Assembly: GCA_017354895.1 (NCBI GenBank)
Contig: CP071499.1
Coordinates: forward strand, 310,001 to 374,000
Origin: Podospora comata
Lineage: Eukaryota; Ascomycota; Sordariomycetes; Sordariales; Podosporaceae
Reading direction: 5' to 3'
Length of the DNA: 64,000 bases
This document shows positions 11,365 through 21,116 of the stretch, piece by piece. The notes below the pieces were generated by a model. The model ran no database searches and was not told the DNA's origin. It saw only the letters and a list, made by a program, of their open reading frames with translations. The translations under genes were made by a program, and so were the position numbers. Position 1 is the first letter of the stretch. Every line of letters starts with the position of its first letter.

Positions 11365-11745
11365 AAACGTGGGATCCTACAAAGCTGAAAGCCCTCAATT
11401 TCAGGAGTTGCTTCCCGGTTTCCCGCAATGCTGGGAACTGATCGACGATGAACCTCCATAATAGGACTGTTGAAGTGTGAGTGGCGTGAATGAATGTGAT
11501 TGGGCTAATAGGGGTTGCCCGGTTTATATTGCGTGCAGGAACTCATCAAAATGGTGATGGAACCTTAGCCAGCTTACCGGGTCAAACGAGCTCCCCTTAA
11601 TCAACTGAGAGTACTCGCCTCTAGCCGTTTAATCTGGCACTTGAGATGTGACATCACTAATGTTTGCTGTGAGTTTGAAACTGTGGTGCTGTGTGATGTG
11701 ACGACAAGCCCAATCCCAAAAGGTTGCAATAGAGAAAGAGAGAGA
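11365..11745. other. Intergenic, nothing recognised
   Basis: Flank of the miniature inverted-repeat element; no gene supported. A short GAGAGA run precedes the left repeat. Confidence 0.4.
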
Positions 11746-12302
11746 CTCGCCGTACTATGCGACCTGTCAATCCGTACTATGTGGAGCAGGCCCAATGTAC
11801 TTTTCGACTGTCAACCCGTCGTTTTTTATAAGGGAAATACCCCCTTTTTAGTCCGTCGTACTCCTACTGTTCCTCCTCTCCGTTACCGTTACCGTCACCC
11901 ATATTCACAGCGCACCTCCCCGCCGTTATTTTTGAAGCTATTAATAAGTGCGAGACTATACTGAGCCTTCGTTGTGCGCGTAGTATGCTTTGAGACACTC
12001 CTCCTGGCCCGCCTTTGAGCCATTAAACTAGGCGTACTACCCTACCTATCTACAATTATTAAAGGTAGTGGGGAAGGGAATAAGTAATGAGTTGGTTAGT
12101 TAATTAGGTAAGTTGGTTAAAGCTAAAAAGAAAGGCCGTTAATTATAACAAAGGTAGAGCGGAATGGACGTTATGGGTGTATTGCAGTCTGATGGAAACA
12201 AGGAGTGTTGAACGATGTTGTGACACCTGTAGGATTAGGGATATGTATGGGAAAAAGACGCCCTACATAGTACGAATTTGACATGTCGCATAGTACGGCG
12301 AG
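11746..12302. mobile_element. MITE-like element with terminal inverted repeats
   Basis: The left end (11746-11787) and the reverse complement of the right end (12260-12302) match over about 42 bases with one indel and roughly four mismatches. Both begin CTCGCCGTACTATGCGAC and contain a second CGTACTATGT block. The 557-bp interior has no coding potential and contains pyrimidine-rich and AT-rich parts. This is the structure of a non-autonomous DNA transposon. I could not identify a clear target-site duplication: the flanks are GAGAGA on the left and CTATCT on the right. No transposase in this window has matching ends. Confidence 0.65.
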
Positions 12303-12639
12303 CCTATCTCTAAAGAAAATGCTGTAACCTAACTTTAGCGTCGCAAAAGAGTACATGGTGATAGGTCAGCTTCCGGATGGGTTGAAGTGAACAATGAGCA
12401 AAGAGAAACAATAATGCCTTTGTTAGTAGGCGTCTCAACCGCCACAATGCAATTGTCCCGATGAGCTGTGGAGATGGAAATGTGGGATTGAGCGTGATCC
12501 CTTAAAAGGTATACCATGTTCGATCTGATTTGAACAGTTTTCCTAAAGTTGATGATATTTTCGAATTCCCAAGACACTCCAAACATTTCTACACACAACA
12601 AACTTTACCACTAGGTACCTAACCGAACCCAAAGCCTCT
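12303..12639. other. Intergenic, nothing recognised
   Basis: Promoter side of the downstream membrane protein gene; no specific site recognised. Confidence 0.4.
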
Positions 12640-13689
12640 ATGATGGCTAAAGTTACAGCCAACTCGCCAGACGATGAATGCAGACATTACGCCAGCACTG
12701 CAGTACCGATAGTTATGGCTTCAATAGCCTGGGCTGTGCATAATGGCCTCCAAGATTTGCTATCGGCCTGGGAGATTTATCTGATCGTCCTATTCGCCTG
12801 GGTTCTTGTCTTGTCCATAGCAACTCGCGTTACACTCTACACAAAGTCCAGCACCAAACCCGCAGACCTTGCCTACGAAGTATCAAACGTCAGTTACGAA
12901 GATGTTCGTGGATATCTAGAAGATGGCTGCCCGCGGACCAGGTGCCTACACAACATATGGTCCGACTGTGAGCCAGTGCCGACGACGGATCAACCCCATT
13001 GTAATGATGAAGAACCCAAAATACCAAGCATATGGGACGGAAAGGCCGAATTTTCATGCACCTCATCGGATGGCGAGATCATCCCTAATGATTCTGTCAC
13101 GCAGCATGGAATTATAGGCTGGGAAATCAGGGTGCTCATGATCCAACACGACAAGCTCCAAAAGCGACGACTCGAAAAGGCTGCCAAGAATAAATCTGGC
13201 TTCCCAGACTTCAAGTACTGGCCTCGAGATCCTTCTTTGACCTACAAACAAAACTGGAGTAACTGGTATGCCGCCCGCAAGGAATACCGGCATGTGCATC
13301 CACCTTCGGAGGAGGAACTCGCAGAGGAACGGCAAAGAAGAAAGGAACAGGAAGAGAGAATCGAGAAGAGGTGGTATGAGAAGCATGGGATTCCTAGGCC
13401 TGCTCCCTTACCAAAGATCTGCGTCGTCGATGTGGAAGGGAAGGTGGAAGATCTGGATGGGATGATTGGCTGTGGTAACGCATGCAGGCGCGTTGAGGAG
13501 AGTTACCGGAAGCCCGGAGTGGATGAAGCGTTTCTGTGGCCTTATTGGACACCAAAAAATGCCCAAGAAGAGTGGAAGGGCACCCTAATTGATGAAGGGG
13601 AAGAAGTTGAAGACTTGTGGACAAGTTTCTGCTATAAGCACGACGAATTGAAGGCTCGGTTGGTGTGGGACGATCTTCAGACGTATTAA
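12640..13689 (+). CDS. Hypothetical protein with N-terminal membrane segments
   Basis: A single-exon frame of 349 residues. Residues about 20-34 are moderately hydrophobic, and EIYLIVLFAWVLVLSIATRV near 45-65 is a clear membrane helix, so the N-terminus is probably membrane anchored. Residues about 190-250 are strongly charged (repeated EER, RRKEQEERIEKRWYEKHG), suggesting a helical segment. The C-terminal part has several WPYW and WTSF aromatic motifs. I recognise no domain. Position and strand give no pathway hint. A second Met directly follows the first, so the start may be one codon later. Confidence 0.7.
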   Translation: MMAKVTANSPDDECRHYASTAVPIVMASIAWAVHNGLQDLLSAWEIYLIVLFAWVLVLSIATRVTLYTKSSTKPADLAYEVSNVSYEDVRGYLEDGCPRTRCLHNIWSDCEPVPTTDQPHCNDEEPKIPSIWDGKAEFSCTSSDGEIIPNDSVTQHGIIGWEIRVLMIQHDKLQKRRLEKAAKNKSGFPDFKYWPRDPSLTYKQNWSNWYAARKEYRHVHPPSEEELAEERQRRKEQEERIEKRWYEKHGIPRPAPLPKICVVDVEGKVEDLDGMIGCGNACRRVEESYRKPGVDEAFLWPYWTPKNAQEEWKGTLIDEGEEVEDLWTSFCYKHDELKARLVWDDLQTY

Positions 13690-14070
13690 GATGGGACAGC
13701 CCTGAGAGTGGCAAGTTGCTGGCCGATTTTACCGTGGAGATAATGAATTGAAAATGTTAAGAACAATACCAAAGAGAGTTTCAGAACCCTGGTGTGAAAG
13801 ACGTAAAGCTTGGCCATATGAACCCTCTATTGTGTGGCAAGGTTTTCGGCGGATGACTCAGTGGCCGCGGCCAGGGCACACCGAACCCAGCTTTTGCGGG
13901 GGGTTGCTCCTTCTTGCTCTCAACACGGATATGCCCAAACGTGAGCTATAAGCACATGGCGCCTTATTTCAGTCCAAATCATTTTAATTGTCTAATACCA
14001 TCAGCCTTTTTTTACCCCAGGTACACGACACAATCTTTTGGGTGATTCTCAACCTACACCAACCACGACG
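13690..14070. other. Intergenic, nothing recognised
   Basis: Spacer between two plus-strand genes. A TTT run and CAACC-rich leader precede the next ATG. Confidence 0.4.
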
Positions 14071-14829
14071 ATGGAGCCACAGCCACCATCTCCGCCATCT
14101 CCTGCCAGCAGCGCTCTAAAAACTATTGCCAAATACAAACAACGTTCTTTCGACACCTCACTCAACTCCCACATTCCCCTCCTCGAGTCCGCAAAGAACC
14201 CCTCCTCTCCTGACGTTGTTCTCATAGGAGACTCCATGATCGAACGGATGCTCACCACCGCCAACTGCGGCCCAAACCTCGTCTCGCCTTGGCCATCACA
14301 AACCATGCTTCCAAAGGATAACAGCAAGCAGTTTCAAGCAGGCCGAGTTCTCAACTTGGGAGTGGGAGGTGACAAGATACAGAATGTGGCCTACCGCCTG
14401 ATTGGTGACCCAACACAACGTCTCAAAAGTGTTGCAGACATGTTGGCCGCGCGGAGAAGTGTAAAGCTGTGGGTTTTACAGGTTGGGACTAATAATCTGA
14501 GCCCCAAGAATGGGCTGGGAGATGGAGATGTCGATGCTCTAAGGGCCTTGATAGAGGCCCTGCTGGACATAGGAGCAGAGGGTTGTAAGGTGTTAGTGAC
14601 GGGATTGTTCTTGCGAAAGGATATACCCTGGGAGAAGATCAAACAGGCAAATGAAAAGATTCATCAAGTGGTAGAGAATCTTGCGAGTGGCCACCCAGCA
14701 AGTGTGTTGTGGCTTCCTGCGACAGAGGAGGTTAAGGAGGAACACTTGGTAGACCACGTGCATTTGAACGAAGCTGGATACAAAATATGGATTGGGAAGT
14801 CACTGGCTGACGAGACTATGAGGTTATGA
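14071..14829 (+). CDS. SGNH/GDSL hydrolase, PAF-acetylhydrolase alpha-like
   Basis: A single exon, 252 residues from the ATG at 14071. An upstream in-frame TTG is not needed. Family blocks are clear: block I VVLIGDSMIERM with the nucleophile Ser near residue 50, block II glycine in VLNLGVGGDKIQNVAYRL, block III LQVGTNNLSP with Asn, and block V DHVHLNEAGY with the catalytic Asp and His. Spacing and the GVGGD motif resemble the platelet-activating-factor acetylhydrolase IB alpha subunits. No signal peptide is present (the N-terminus is proline-rich), so it is likely cytosolic. The substrate, an acetyl or acyl ester, is not predictable from sequence alone. Confidence 0.88.
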   Translation: MEPQPPSPPSPASSALKTIAKYKQRSFDTSLNSHIPLLESAKNPSSPDVVLIGDSMIERMLTTANCGPNLVSPWPSQTMLPKDNSKQFQAGRVLNLGVGGDKIQNVAYRLIGDPTQRLKSVADMLAARRSVKLWVLQVGTNNLSPKNGLGDGDVDALRALIEALLDIGAEGCKVLVTGLFLRKDIPWEKIKQANEKIHQVVENLASGHPASVLWLPATEEVKEEHLVDHVHLNEAGYKIWIGKSLADETMRL

Positions 14830-14962
14830 GTTATGGCAGAATGCACAGCCAAGGATTAAGAACTGGACTATTGAACGGTCATGAAGGTTGTATTTTCTGT
14901 CAATGGAGCTATAGTGTTGTTGGCCTCTGCGCCAGCCATTGCTCTTCAGTAAAGTACTTTAC

Positions 14963-15503
14963 CTATTTCTTTTCCAGATGATTCTCATTTTGAACTTTCT
15001 TCACCACCAGGACGGGCTGCCCCTTGGCAGCCGCCTCCTTCTCAGCAAGCAGCTTCTTTTCCTTTCCTCCCCAGTAATGCCAATCCACGAAGCGGTAGCC
15101 TTGCACGCTTTGAGCAGTGGCATTAATGGTGTGGCAGCCGAACAAAAGACGGTTGGGTGGTATGACAGCAAGCGAGAAACGCATGAACGTGAAGGCGTAA
15201 ACGATGAGGGCGCAGGTCATCTTGCCGGATATTCTGAGCGTTTTTGTTAGTGTCTTTTCACTGTTATGGTGAACACTCACAAGTCAGGGCTCTTCTGCGT
15301 ATCCGCTATGGCCGCGAGAGGAATGGTGAAGTTGGAAGCCGGGCCCCAAAAGTCTGCACGCATTGACGCCGGTCAGTTTTTTGGTCCTGAGTGCGGCCAG
15401 GTCACGTAGGTAGGGAGGTCGACTTACGCGTCGAGCAAAAGTAATCGGTCCAGGGATTGGACCTGATCTTGGCATTTGCCGCCTTGATGAACGCAGCGGC
15501 CAT
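14963..15503 (-). CDS. MPC1: Mitochondrial pyruvate carrier subunit 1
   Basis: Three exons, 15503-15428, 15353-15281 and 15233-14963, give 139 residues. Both introns have GT(A/G)AGT donors and CAG acceptors and restore the family sequence: FCSTHFWGPASNFTIPLAAI across splice 1 and KSPDLISGKMTCALIVY across splice 2. FMRFSLAV, LLFGCHTINATAQSVQGYRF and YWGGKEK are MPC1 hallmarks. It works with MPC2/3 in the inner mitochondrial membrane to import pyruvate. The C-terminal tail after GGKEK is about 25 residues of Lys, Glu and Val, somewhat longer than in yeast. Confidence 0.95.
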
Positions 15504-16320
15504 TGTTGATACTTGATGTCGACGTTCAATGGTATGGTATTGAAGAACAAGTGAAAGACGAAGGGTGTGTGAATCCTCCCGCAGACTCCGGTTCGGAGAA
15601 AGAGGGGCAGTATTTGGTGAGGTAATTCATGTTACACAGCCAAGGGGAATTTGGCGTTCCGATATCAGATCCGGCATTTACCCTTCTCTTTCTCCCTCGC
15701 CGTCACGTGGATGGCTGAGTCGCATCTTTCTTCAGCAAGACAATCTTTCTCATATGTCAACCTTTGCGCTCTTGCAGGCTGGGAGGGGCGTACGCAGGTG
15801 CTATGGTGAAGGAAGCGCTTTAGGCTTGTCAATAGGGCTGTGCTAGCTCTGCCATTCTGTTTGTGGGATTTGGAACTGATCGCAGATTAAAAATGGAAGC
15901 AGAAGGCGGTAGTCATGTTTTATAAAATGACTTTGGCGTAGGTTTGCAGTGCTCCCAGTGGTTGATGTTCCCGGGATGCGGGAGGGCCTGAGGATCGCCG
16001 GCCGGCCACATGCGGCCAGCCTGGCTGGGTTCAGAGGCGCAACCAAGACCTCGGCGGCTACTACGTCCTTGAACCGCCAGCCTGGTTAGGGTGTACACGT
16101 CAGATGTTTGGGCGTTGTTCTTTAAGGTTGAACATGTCCTTGGCTTCGGGCATGTCGATATCGACATGTCAGGTTTCTCAGCTTGGATGTATTGTTGATG
16201 TTGAGACTATCTTTGTACTCTCAGCTTCGTGACAGCCTTTAATGCGTTTTCGGTTTCTCACCTTTGGCATACATCCGCCGACAAATAACTGTTAATACGA
16301 CAAAGTTCCACTCAGCCGGC
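15504..16320. other. Divergent promoter region, MPC1 / cysteine-rich peptide
   Basis: An 817-bp spacer between two divergently transcribed genes. It has a GC-rich palindromic patch around 16000 (GGCCGGCC next to CATGCGGCCAGCC). No gene is recognised. Confidence 0.4.
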
Positions 16321-16544
16321 ATGCGAGCCGCTATCGTCTTCCTCGCTACGTTCATTGCCCTGGCGGCAGCAGCACCGGAGATGACCATGGAGAAGCTTCA
16401 GGAGCGGGCGCTCTGTGTAAGTACCTTCAACCTTTCCACAGGAAGGCGCGCATTCCAGTTAGCCGTAACTAATCGGTAAATGTACAGGAGTGCAATGAAA
16501 ACCGCTGCCGTGGTCCGAGTTGCTGTGCGAACGGAACGTGCTGA
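16321..16544 (+). CDS. Tiny cysteine-rich secreted peptide
   Basis: Exon 1 is 16321-16416 and exon 2 is 16488-16544, with a 71-bp GTAAGT...TACAG intron, giving a 50-residue preprotein. Residues 1-18 are a clean signal peptide (MRAAIVFLATFIALAAAA). Residues 19-30 (PEMTMEKLQER) look like a short propeptide. The last 20 residues hold six cysteines in the order C-x-C-x4-C-x4-CC-x4-C, ending at Cys before TGA. Such spacing suggests three disulfides in a mini-protein. The acceptor is a tandem CAG/GAG, so one Glu may be optional. I recognise no named family. A role as effector, signal or antimicrobial is only inference. The splice is supported because the unspliced frame loses the Cys cluster. Confidence 0.6.
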
Positions 16545-16797
16545 TAATTCCTGCTATCAACAGGGTCAGCAAGTACATAAGACTCGAAAATACTTACGAG
16601 AATACGATGTACGTTGTAATGACTTGGAAATGGGCTTTCAGCGCTTGTGTATTAGCTTTGGGAATAGAACTTGGTGACAAGAATAAGGTGGAGTTTTGGT
16701 GAAATCTGGACCTAGTGTTCCAGCTTCAAAAATTTATTGAAAGTCTATTTTTCCATGCTTAAAAAATCTCAGCTCAGAAAAGCTTCCCTCTCAGTAG

Positions 16798-17463
16798 CTA
16801 GACAATCGTGAACTCTAGATTTCGGCCAGCCATTTCGTACGTCATGCCCTCTCCATCTATAAACCCATCCATATACCAGTCTCCCACAATCCTATGTTTG
16901 CCCCTTTCAACACCATCCTCTCTTAAAACAAAAGGGCAGTCACCCCCAAACAAAACAACCACCATGCGTTCCTGCTGAATCGACTTGACACTCCGTCCAT
17001 ATTGTCCCTGTTGCGGGCTCGTGTGGTAGGTTGAGCGGGCGGTAGGGATACTTTGACACCATAGCAAAGCGGTGACAACAATCTCCAGCTGCTGTTGAAG
17101 TCTGAACATGTCTTGCTTGAGTGGTGAGTGAGGCCGCCATAAGAGCGTCCGCGGTGCAAAATCTCCTCCTGATAGCGTTGACCCGATAACCCTGAAAGCT
17201 GCCGAGTCCATTAAACGATCCCCAAGAATACATGATTGAGCATATCTACTTGATTTACCAAAAAATACACCCCAAAAATTATGCCCGTCTCCAGGCCGAT
17301 GTTGGCATGTTGAGCACACAAGAGTCGAAGCCACCCAGATGACCCCGCCATTTTCCGCAATTGGCTCCCCCGCACCCCGCACCCCCACGTTTGCCCTAAA
17401 AAAACGGGTTGACACGTTCAGGGGTTGAAGCAATTTCTCACAACACAGCTTGCCTGTAACCAT
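16798..17463 (-). pseudogene. C-terminal remnant of a HET-domain protein
   Basis: An open frame of 221 residues from ATG 17463. Its last third has the usual C-terminal signature of fungal HET (heterokaryon incompatibility) proteins: MVVVLFGGDCPFVLRED, then HRIVGDWYMDGFIDGEG. The HET domain that should precede it (several hundred residues) is absent, and nothing upstream looks like it. The N-terminal two thirds are weakly conserved and Ser/Arg rich. It may be a truncated gene or a relic that stays open by chance. Confidence 0.5.
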
Positions 17464-17942
17464 AACTTAGAGGAAGATCAATTGCTTTTTGAAGATCACT
17501 AATACTATGAGTCTCATGCTAGGTTGTTATGCCATCTGAAGTCAAGTGTGGAAAGAAATGAGTGAGAGAATGAAATTCAGATGAAATTCAGGCGGGGGTT
17601 TGGCTGCTTTTCTCCTGCCCGCTTGGTGTCTTCCGTACACATGCATGTTTGAGCAGCCACCACCGACTTTCCCGAGCTTATCACTGCATCCTCCAACGAT
17701 AGTAACGATCTTATCTTCGAGTACAGATCCATGTGCAATGCTCTCATCCGGCCGCAAGCCGAGTCGCCGACCGCCACGACGACAAAGGGTCAGTTAACCC
17801 ACAAACCACATGCCCCGCCTACACATAGTAGCTGGGAGCGACCGAAAGCGTGTTCGCGTCCTCGCAGGTTAAGAAACGGTATGCTTCATTACAATGAGGT
17901 TAAGCTGATGCTACAATAGCCCCCAAATTTCCCTGCATCACT
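17464..17942. other. Intergenic, nothing recognised
   Basis: Spacer between the HET remnant and the 3' end of the secreted protein gene. Short ORFs look random. Confidence 0.4.
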
Positions 17943-18878
17943 TTACAAATCCGCATCATTGCTGATGGTGCTTGATCCTCCGCCCTGAGCCTCTGCGATA
18001 ACCTGTGTCCGGGTCACCCTGCCTGTCGTATCGACAAAGATCCAACTAGTCACCTCAACGCCGGGGAAGGGCTTATAGTCATACTGCAGCTCAAACTCGA
18101 CAACATTGCCCTCCTCTTCAATCGTCCGGTTATGTCCGTTGAACTCCATATCCTTGTCGTATGATCCCACCACGACCCGCGACTGTTCGTTGCCGTCATT
18201 GTCGAGATACTCGTCGTAGATGCTGCCGTCCTGTGCGAGGACACGGTTCTTGTGTGCTTGGCCGGTGTAGTCGTTGACGCTGAAAAGTACATTGCTCTCG
18301 AGCTTGTGGCTTCCCTCGAACGACCGTTTGGCGTTGCCTCCTGCAGCATCCTCTTCCCCGGCCCCAGTTCCGCCTCCAAGTCCCTCACCAACACCATCAA
18401 GGAGGTCAGTGGTGGAGTTGATGATCTGTGTGACTTCCTGTCCCAGGGTCGCAATGATGGGATTGAGATCGATGCTGTTGAGCACATCGTCGACCATCTT
18501 GACAACATTCCCGAGACGCGCCTCCAGCTCGACCTTTGCAGAGACATTCTCAATCTTGAGCTGGACGCGGTTGATGCTCGCGTCAACGCCCGCGCTGAAG
18601 TGCAACAGCTTCAGGACGTTTGCGTCGAGGTTGACCTTGGCCGTGAGGTTTTGCACGTCAACCCCGATGTACCCGACGCTCACCGAAGCGTTGAGATAGA
18701 CATCTGGCTCTTCGGCAAGCTGGACACCGCCGGTGTTGGCGGTTTCGTAGTTGACCGTCTCGGGGTCGCCGCGCTTGTCGAGTCGGTACCCGATGTACCC
18801 ATCGTCTCCATCATCTGCGCCATAGATGGGGTTGAAGAGGAGGAAAAGGGCAGCTGCCCTAGTGAAAAGGTCTCTCAT
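17943..18878 (-). CDS. Secreted protein A of a divergent paralogue pair
   Basis: A single exon, 311 residues from ATG 18878. Signal peptide MRDLFTRAAALFLLFNPIYG is followed by an acidic stretch and a dibasic LDKR site near residue 33-36, likely cut by a Kex2-type protease. Residues about 59-140 are a hydrophobic heptad-like domain starting PDVYLNASVSVGYIGVDV and ending LNSIDLNP, with four NxS/T sequons around it. A Gly-rich linker follows, then a beta-rich C-terminal part (VVVGSYDKDMEF, WIFVDTTGRVTRTQVI). The same domain order is found in the divergent neighbour at 19695-20666, so they are paralogues. I know the pattern only as an uncharacterised fungal secreted family. Confidence 0.82.
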   Translation of the reverse strand: MRDLFTRAAALFLLFNPIYGADDGDDGYIGYRLDKRGDPETVNYETANTGGVQLAEEPDVYLNASVSVGYIGVDVQNLTAKVNLDANVLKLLHFSAGVDASINRVQLKIENVSAKVELEARLGNVVKMVDDVLNSIDLNPIIATLGQEVTQIINSTTDLLDGVGEGLGGGTGAGEEDAAGGNAKRSFEGSHKLESNVLFSVNDYTGQAHKNRVLAQDGSIYDEYLDNDGNEQSRVVVGSYDKDMEFNGHNRTIEEEGNVVEFELQYDYKPFPGVEVTSWIFVDTTGRVTRTQVIAEAQGGGSSTISNDADL

Positions 18879-19694
18879 GATGGGCAACTCTTGAGGGGCC
18901 TGGCAGAGATGGAAAGAAAAAAGCAAAGACAGAAGACAACCAGCAGATTACCGTGGGAGTTGGGTAGGTGGGCAAAGAGCAGCTGTATCAAGTAGGTGTG
19001 CGTTTCCACACCTCCCACATCGTCATCCAGCGGGCAGAGAAATGGATAGCTGAGGTATTGGACGCGCCCAGACACGGTCGGGCATTATCAAGCTGGATCG
19101 CAACCTGCATGCATATATTCCGGATTCTTGGTTTTGCCTTATTTGGCTGTCTTATTGACGAGGTTCATGCCAAGGTACAGGCCTTCAAAGTCAAGCTCAG
19201 GCTGCCAAGGCCAATTACCGTTGTGATGCAAGCACCAAATCATGGCAGAGCCCCTGACCGCCCGCAGCTCAACACCCCTGACAGGGTTTCATCCAGCTCA
19301 GTGGAAAACATGCCGAGTGGACGCTTCTCAGCAACGCTTGGAGTTTGGATCTGGTTGTTCCTGAATGCAACACCACAAACCGGATTCATGGTGGTTTCAT
19401 TTTAACTTTTTGCTGGCAGCCATCGCAAAAACAAGGAGTGATCGAGGTCATAATGGACACCCAAATAAGACGTGACGAAGAGTCCTTTCTGGGCATTGTG
19501 TTGAACAACCAGGACGATCACTGGCGAATCAAGTCATTGAATCGATGTGCCTGGCAGCCTTTTTATTCCTCCAAGTTGACTAGACATACACACCTCACCC
19601 ATCGCCAGGTGAGACGGTCTTTTGCTTTCTCTTGCGCGTGCTGGCATTTGGCATCTTCACTCGTTTCCGAAGACTCCGCTTTCCACCACTCACG
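18879..19694. other. Shared divergent promoter of the secreted paralogue pair
   Basis: An 816-bp spacer between the two divergent start codons, with no coding signal. It could co-regulate both genes. I recognise no specific binding site. Confidence 0.4.
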
Positions 19695-20666
19695 ATGAGG
19701 ACCTCCTCGCGCTGGTCCCTCCTCAGGGCTATCCTCCTGCTCGTAGCTCTGTTCATCACTCTCTCAGCTGCGCAGACCGAGTCTGCCGAGCCAGCACCAT
19801 CATCAGAGCCCGCTGCCGAGCCTAGCACGGAAGCACCCTCGCCATCAGCAACACCCAGCTCTCAGACTGCCTCCCCATCCACTGCTTCGAGCGGAGGCGG
19901 CGGCAGCGGGACACCCACCACCACCACCACCCCTCGACCCTCGGGAAGCAATCCCCCCGACGTCTATCTCCGCGTTCCTGAGCTCTCAGTCGGCCGCATC
20001 GAGCTCGACGTGGATGACCTCAAAGCGGATGTCAATCTCAACGCCGAAATCGCCAACCTCGTCTCCATCAACGTTGGTGTGGCGGTCGGCATCCAAAAGG
20101 TCAACATCACCATTTCTGACGTAGAAGCCGAGCTTGAGCTTGTTATTCGCTTGGGACATTTGGTCGACATCGTCAACCGAACCCTCTCATCTCTTGACCT
20201 CAACCCACTGCTGATCAACCTGCTGAACAACGTTTCTGACGTTGTTGACTCTGTTGTTGGCGCCGTGGATGGCTTGCTGGGTACTATCACGCAGGGCGGC
20301 AGCACGTTGAGGTTTTTGATTGACAACCTGGGGAATATTGTGCAGGAGGTTGCTGGGGAGGGAACAGATATCGTCAGCAGCATTGTTGGAAACTATCAGA
20401 AGAACATGACGTTTACTGGTGTGGCTAAGGAGCTAGGGAACGGGTTGACACAAAGGACGTACCGGTATGATGCGCTGGGGAGTTTGGTGAATATCATCTT
20501 TAATACCATGGGACAAGTCGTGCAGGCTGTCGTGGTTGGGAAGGATAATAGCGGTGGCGGCGGCGGAGGAGGCGGCTCAACGACGACAGCTCCTGCCAGC
20601 TCCGCACCTGCCACAAGCGTGGCTCCGGCTCCAACGACAAGTGCACCGGCGGAAGAGGGCGAGTAG
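19695..20666 (+). CDS. Secreted protein B of a divergent paralogue pair
   Basis: A single exon, 323 residues from ATG 19695. Signal peptide RAILLLVALFITLSAAQ is followed by about 60 residues of Ser, Thr, Pro and Ala (probably O-glycosylated) and a Thr run. Residues about 88-171 (PPDVYL, LSVGRIELDVDDLKADVNL, LSSLDLNPLL) align well with protein A. A later segment (IVGNYQKNMTF, YRYDALGSLVNIIF) aligns with the C-terminal part of protein A. The end is a Gly run, then Thr/Ala/Pro-rich sequence without a GPI-type hydrophobic tail. Probably secreted or wall-associated; function unknown. Confidence 0.82.
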   Translation: MRTSSRWSLLRAILLLVALFITLSAAQTESAEPAPSSEPAAEPSTEAPSPSATPSSQTASPSTASSGGGGSGTPTTTTTPRPSGSNPPDVYLRVPELSVGRIELDVDDLKADVNLNAEIANLVSINVGVAVGIQKVNITISDVEAELELVIRLGHLVDIVNRTLSSLDLNPLLINLLNNVSDVVDSVVGAVDGLLGTITQGGSTLRFLIDNLGNIVQEVAGEGTDIVSSIVGNYQKNMTFTGVAKELGNGLTQRTYRYDALGSLVNIIFNTMGQVVQAVVVGKDNSGGGGGGGGSTTTAPASSAPATSVAPAPTTSAPAEEGE

Positions 20667-21116
20667 CAAGGCTGTTACGGAGAGATCACCTATACCTAAT
20701 GATACATTATTGGTAGCTCAATGACATTTGAACAGAAACCATACTCACGCCATTTCGTCCCCTTCAGCGTTGAACTGCTTCATCTGAAATACTATGCATT
20801 TATTCCCTTAGACCCCCTGCCACCTGAACAGAAACGTCGACCTGGAACAATATCCCCGATATTTTAGGTAGCTAGGTATCCCATCTAGTACGAGGACCCC
20901 TTACGCTGGCTAACTACCTATCATCTAGCGCTGCTGAAGGTGATGTGTGGGACCCCGAGGGCCAGTGGATGCCGGTACTTTGGGGAGGTGCGAGTGTCAA
21001 CAATGGAAAAGGGGATACAGCGTGATATCACTACAACAACAATGTTTACTCTCAATGTTCAATTTCATGTGCGGTCAAGTTACTAGATACATTATACACT
21101 GTCACCATCCCACCAC
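20667..21116. other. Intergenic, nothing recognised
   Basis: The 3'-to-3' spacer between secreted protein B and the dioxygenase gene. It contains several TAGGTA-type short motifs common in these genomes; no gene. Confidence 0.4.

Noticed and set aside
18252-18995. Plus-strand ORF of 247 codons opposite secreted protein A
   Set aside because: Shadow of a well-supported minus-strand gene with signal peptide and a paralogue next door.
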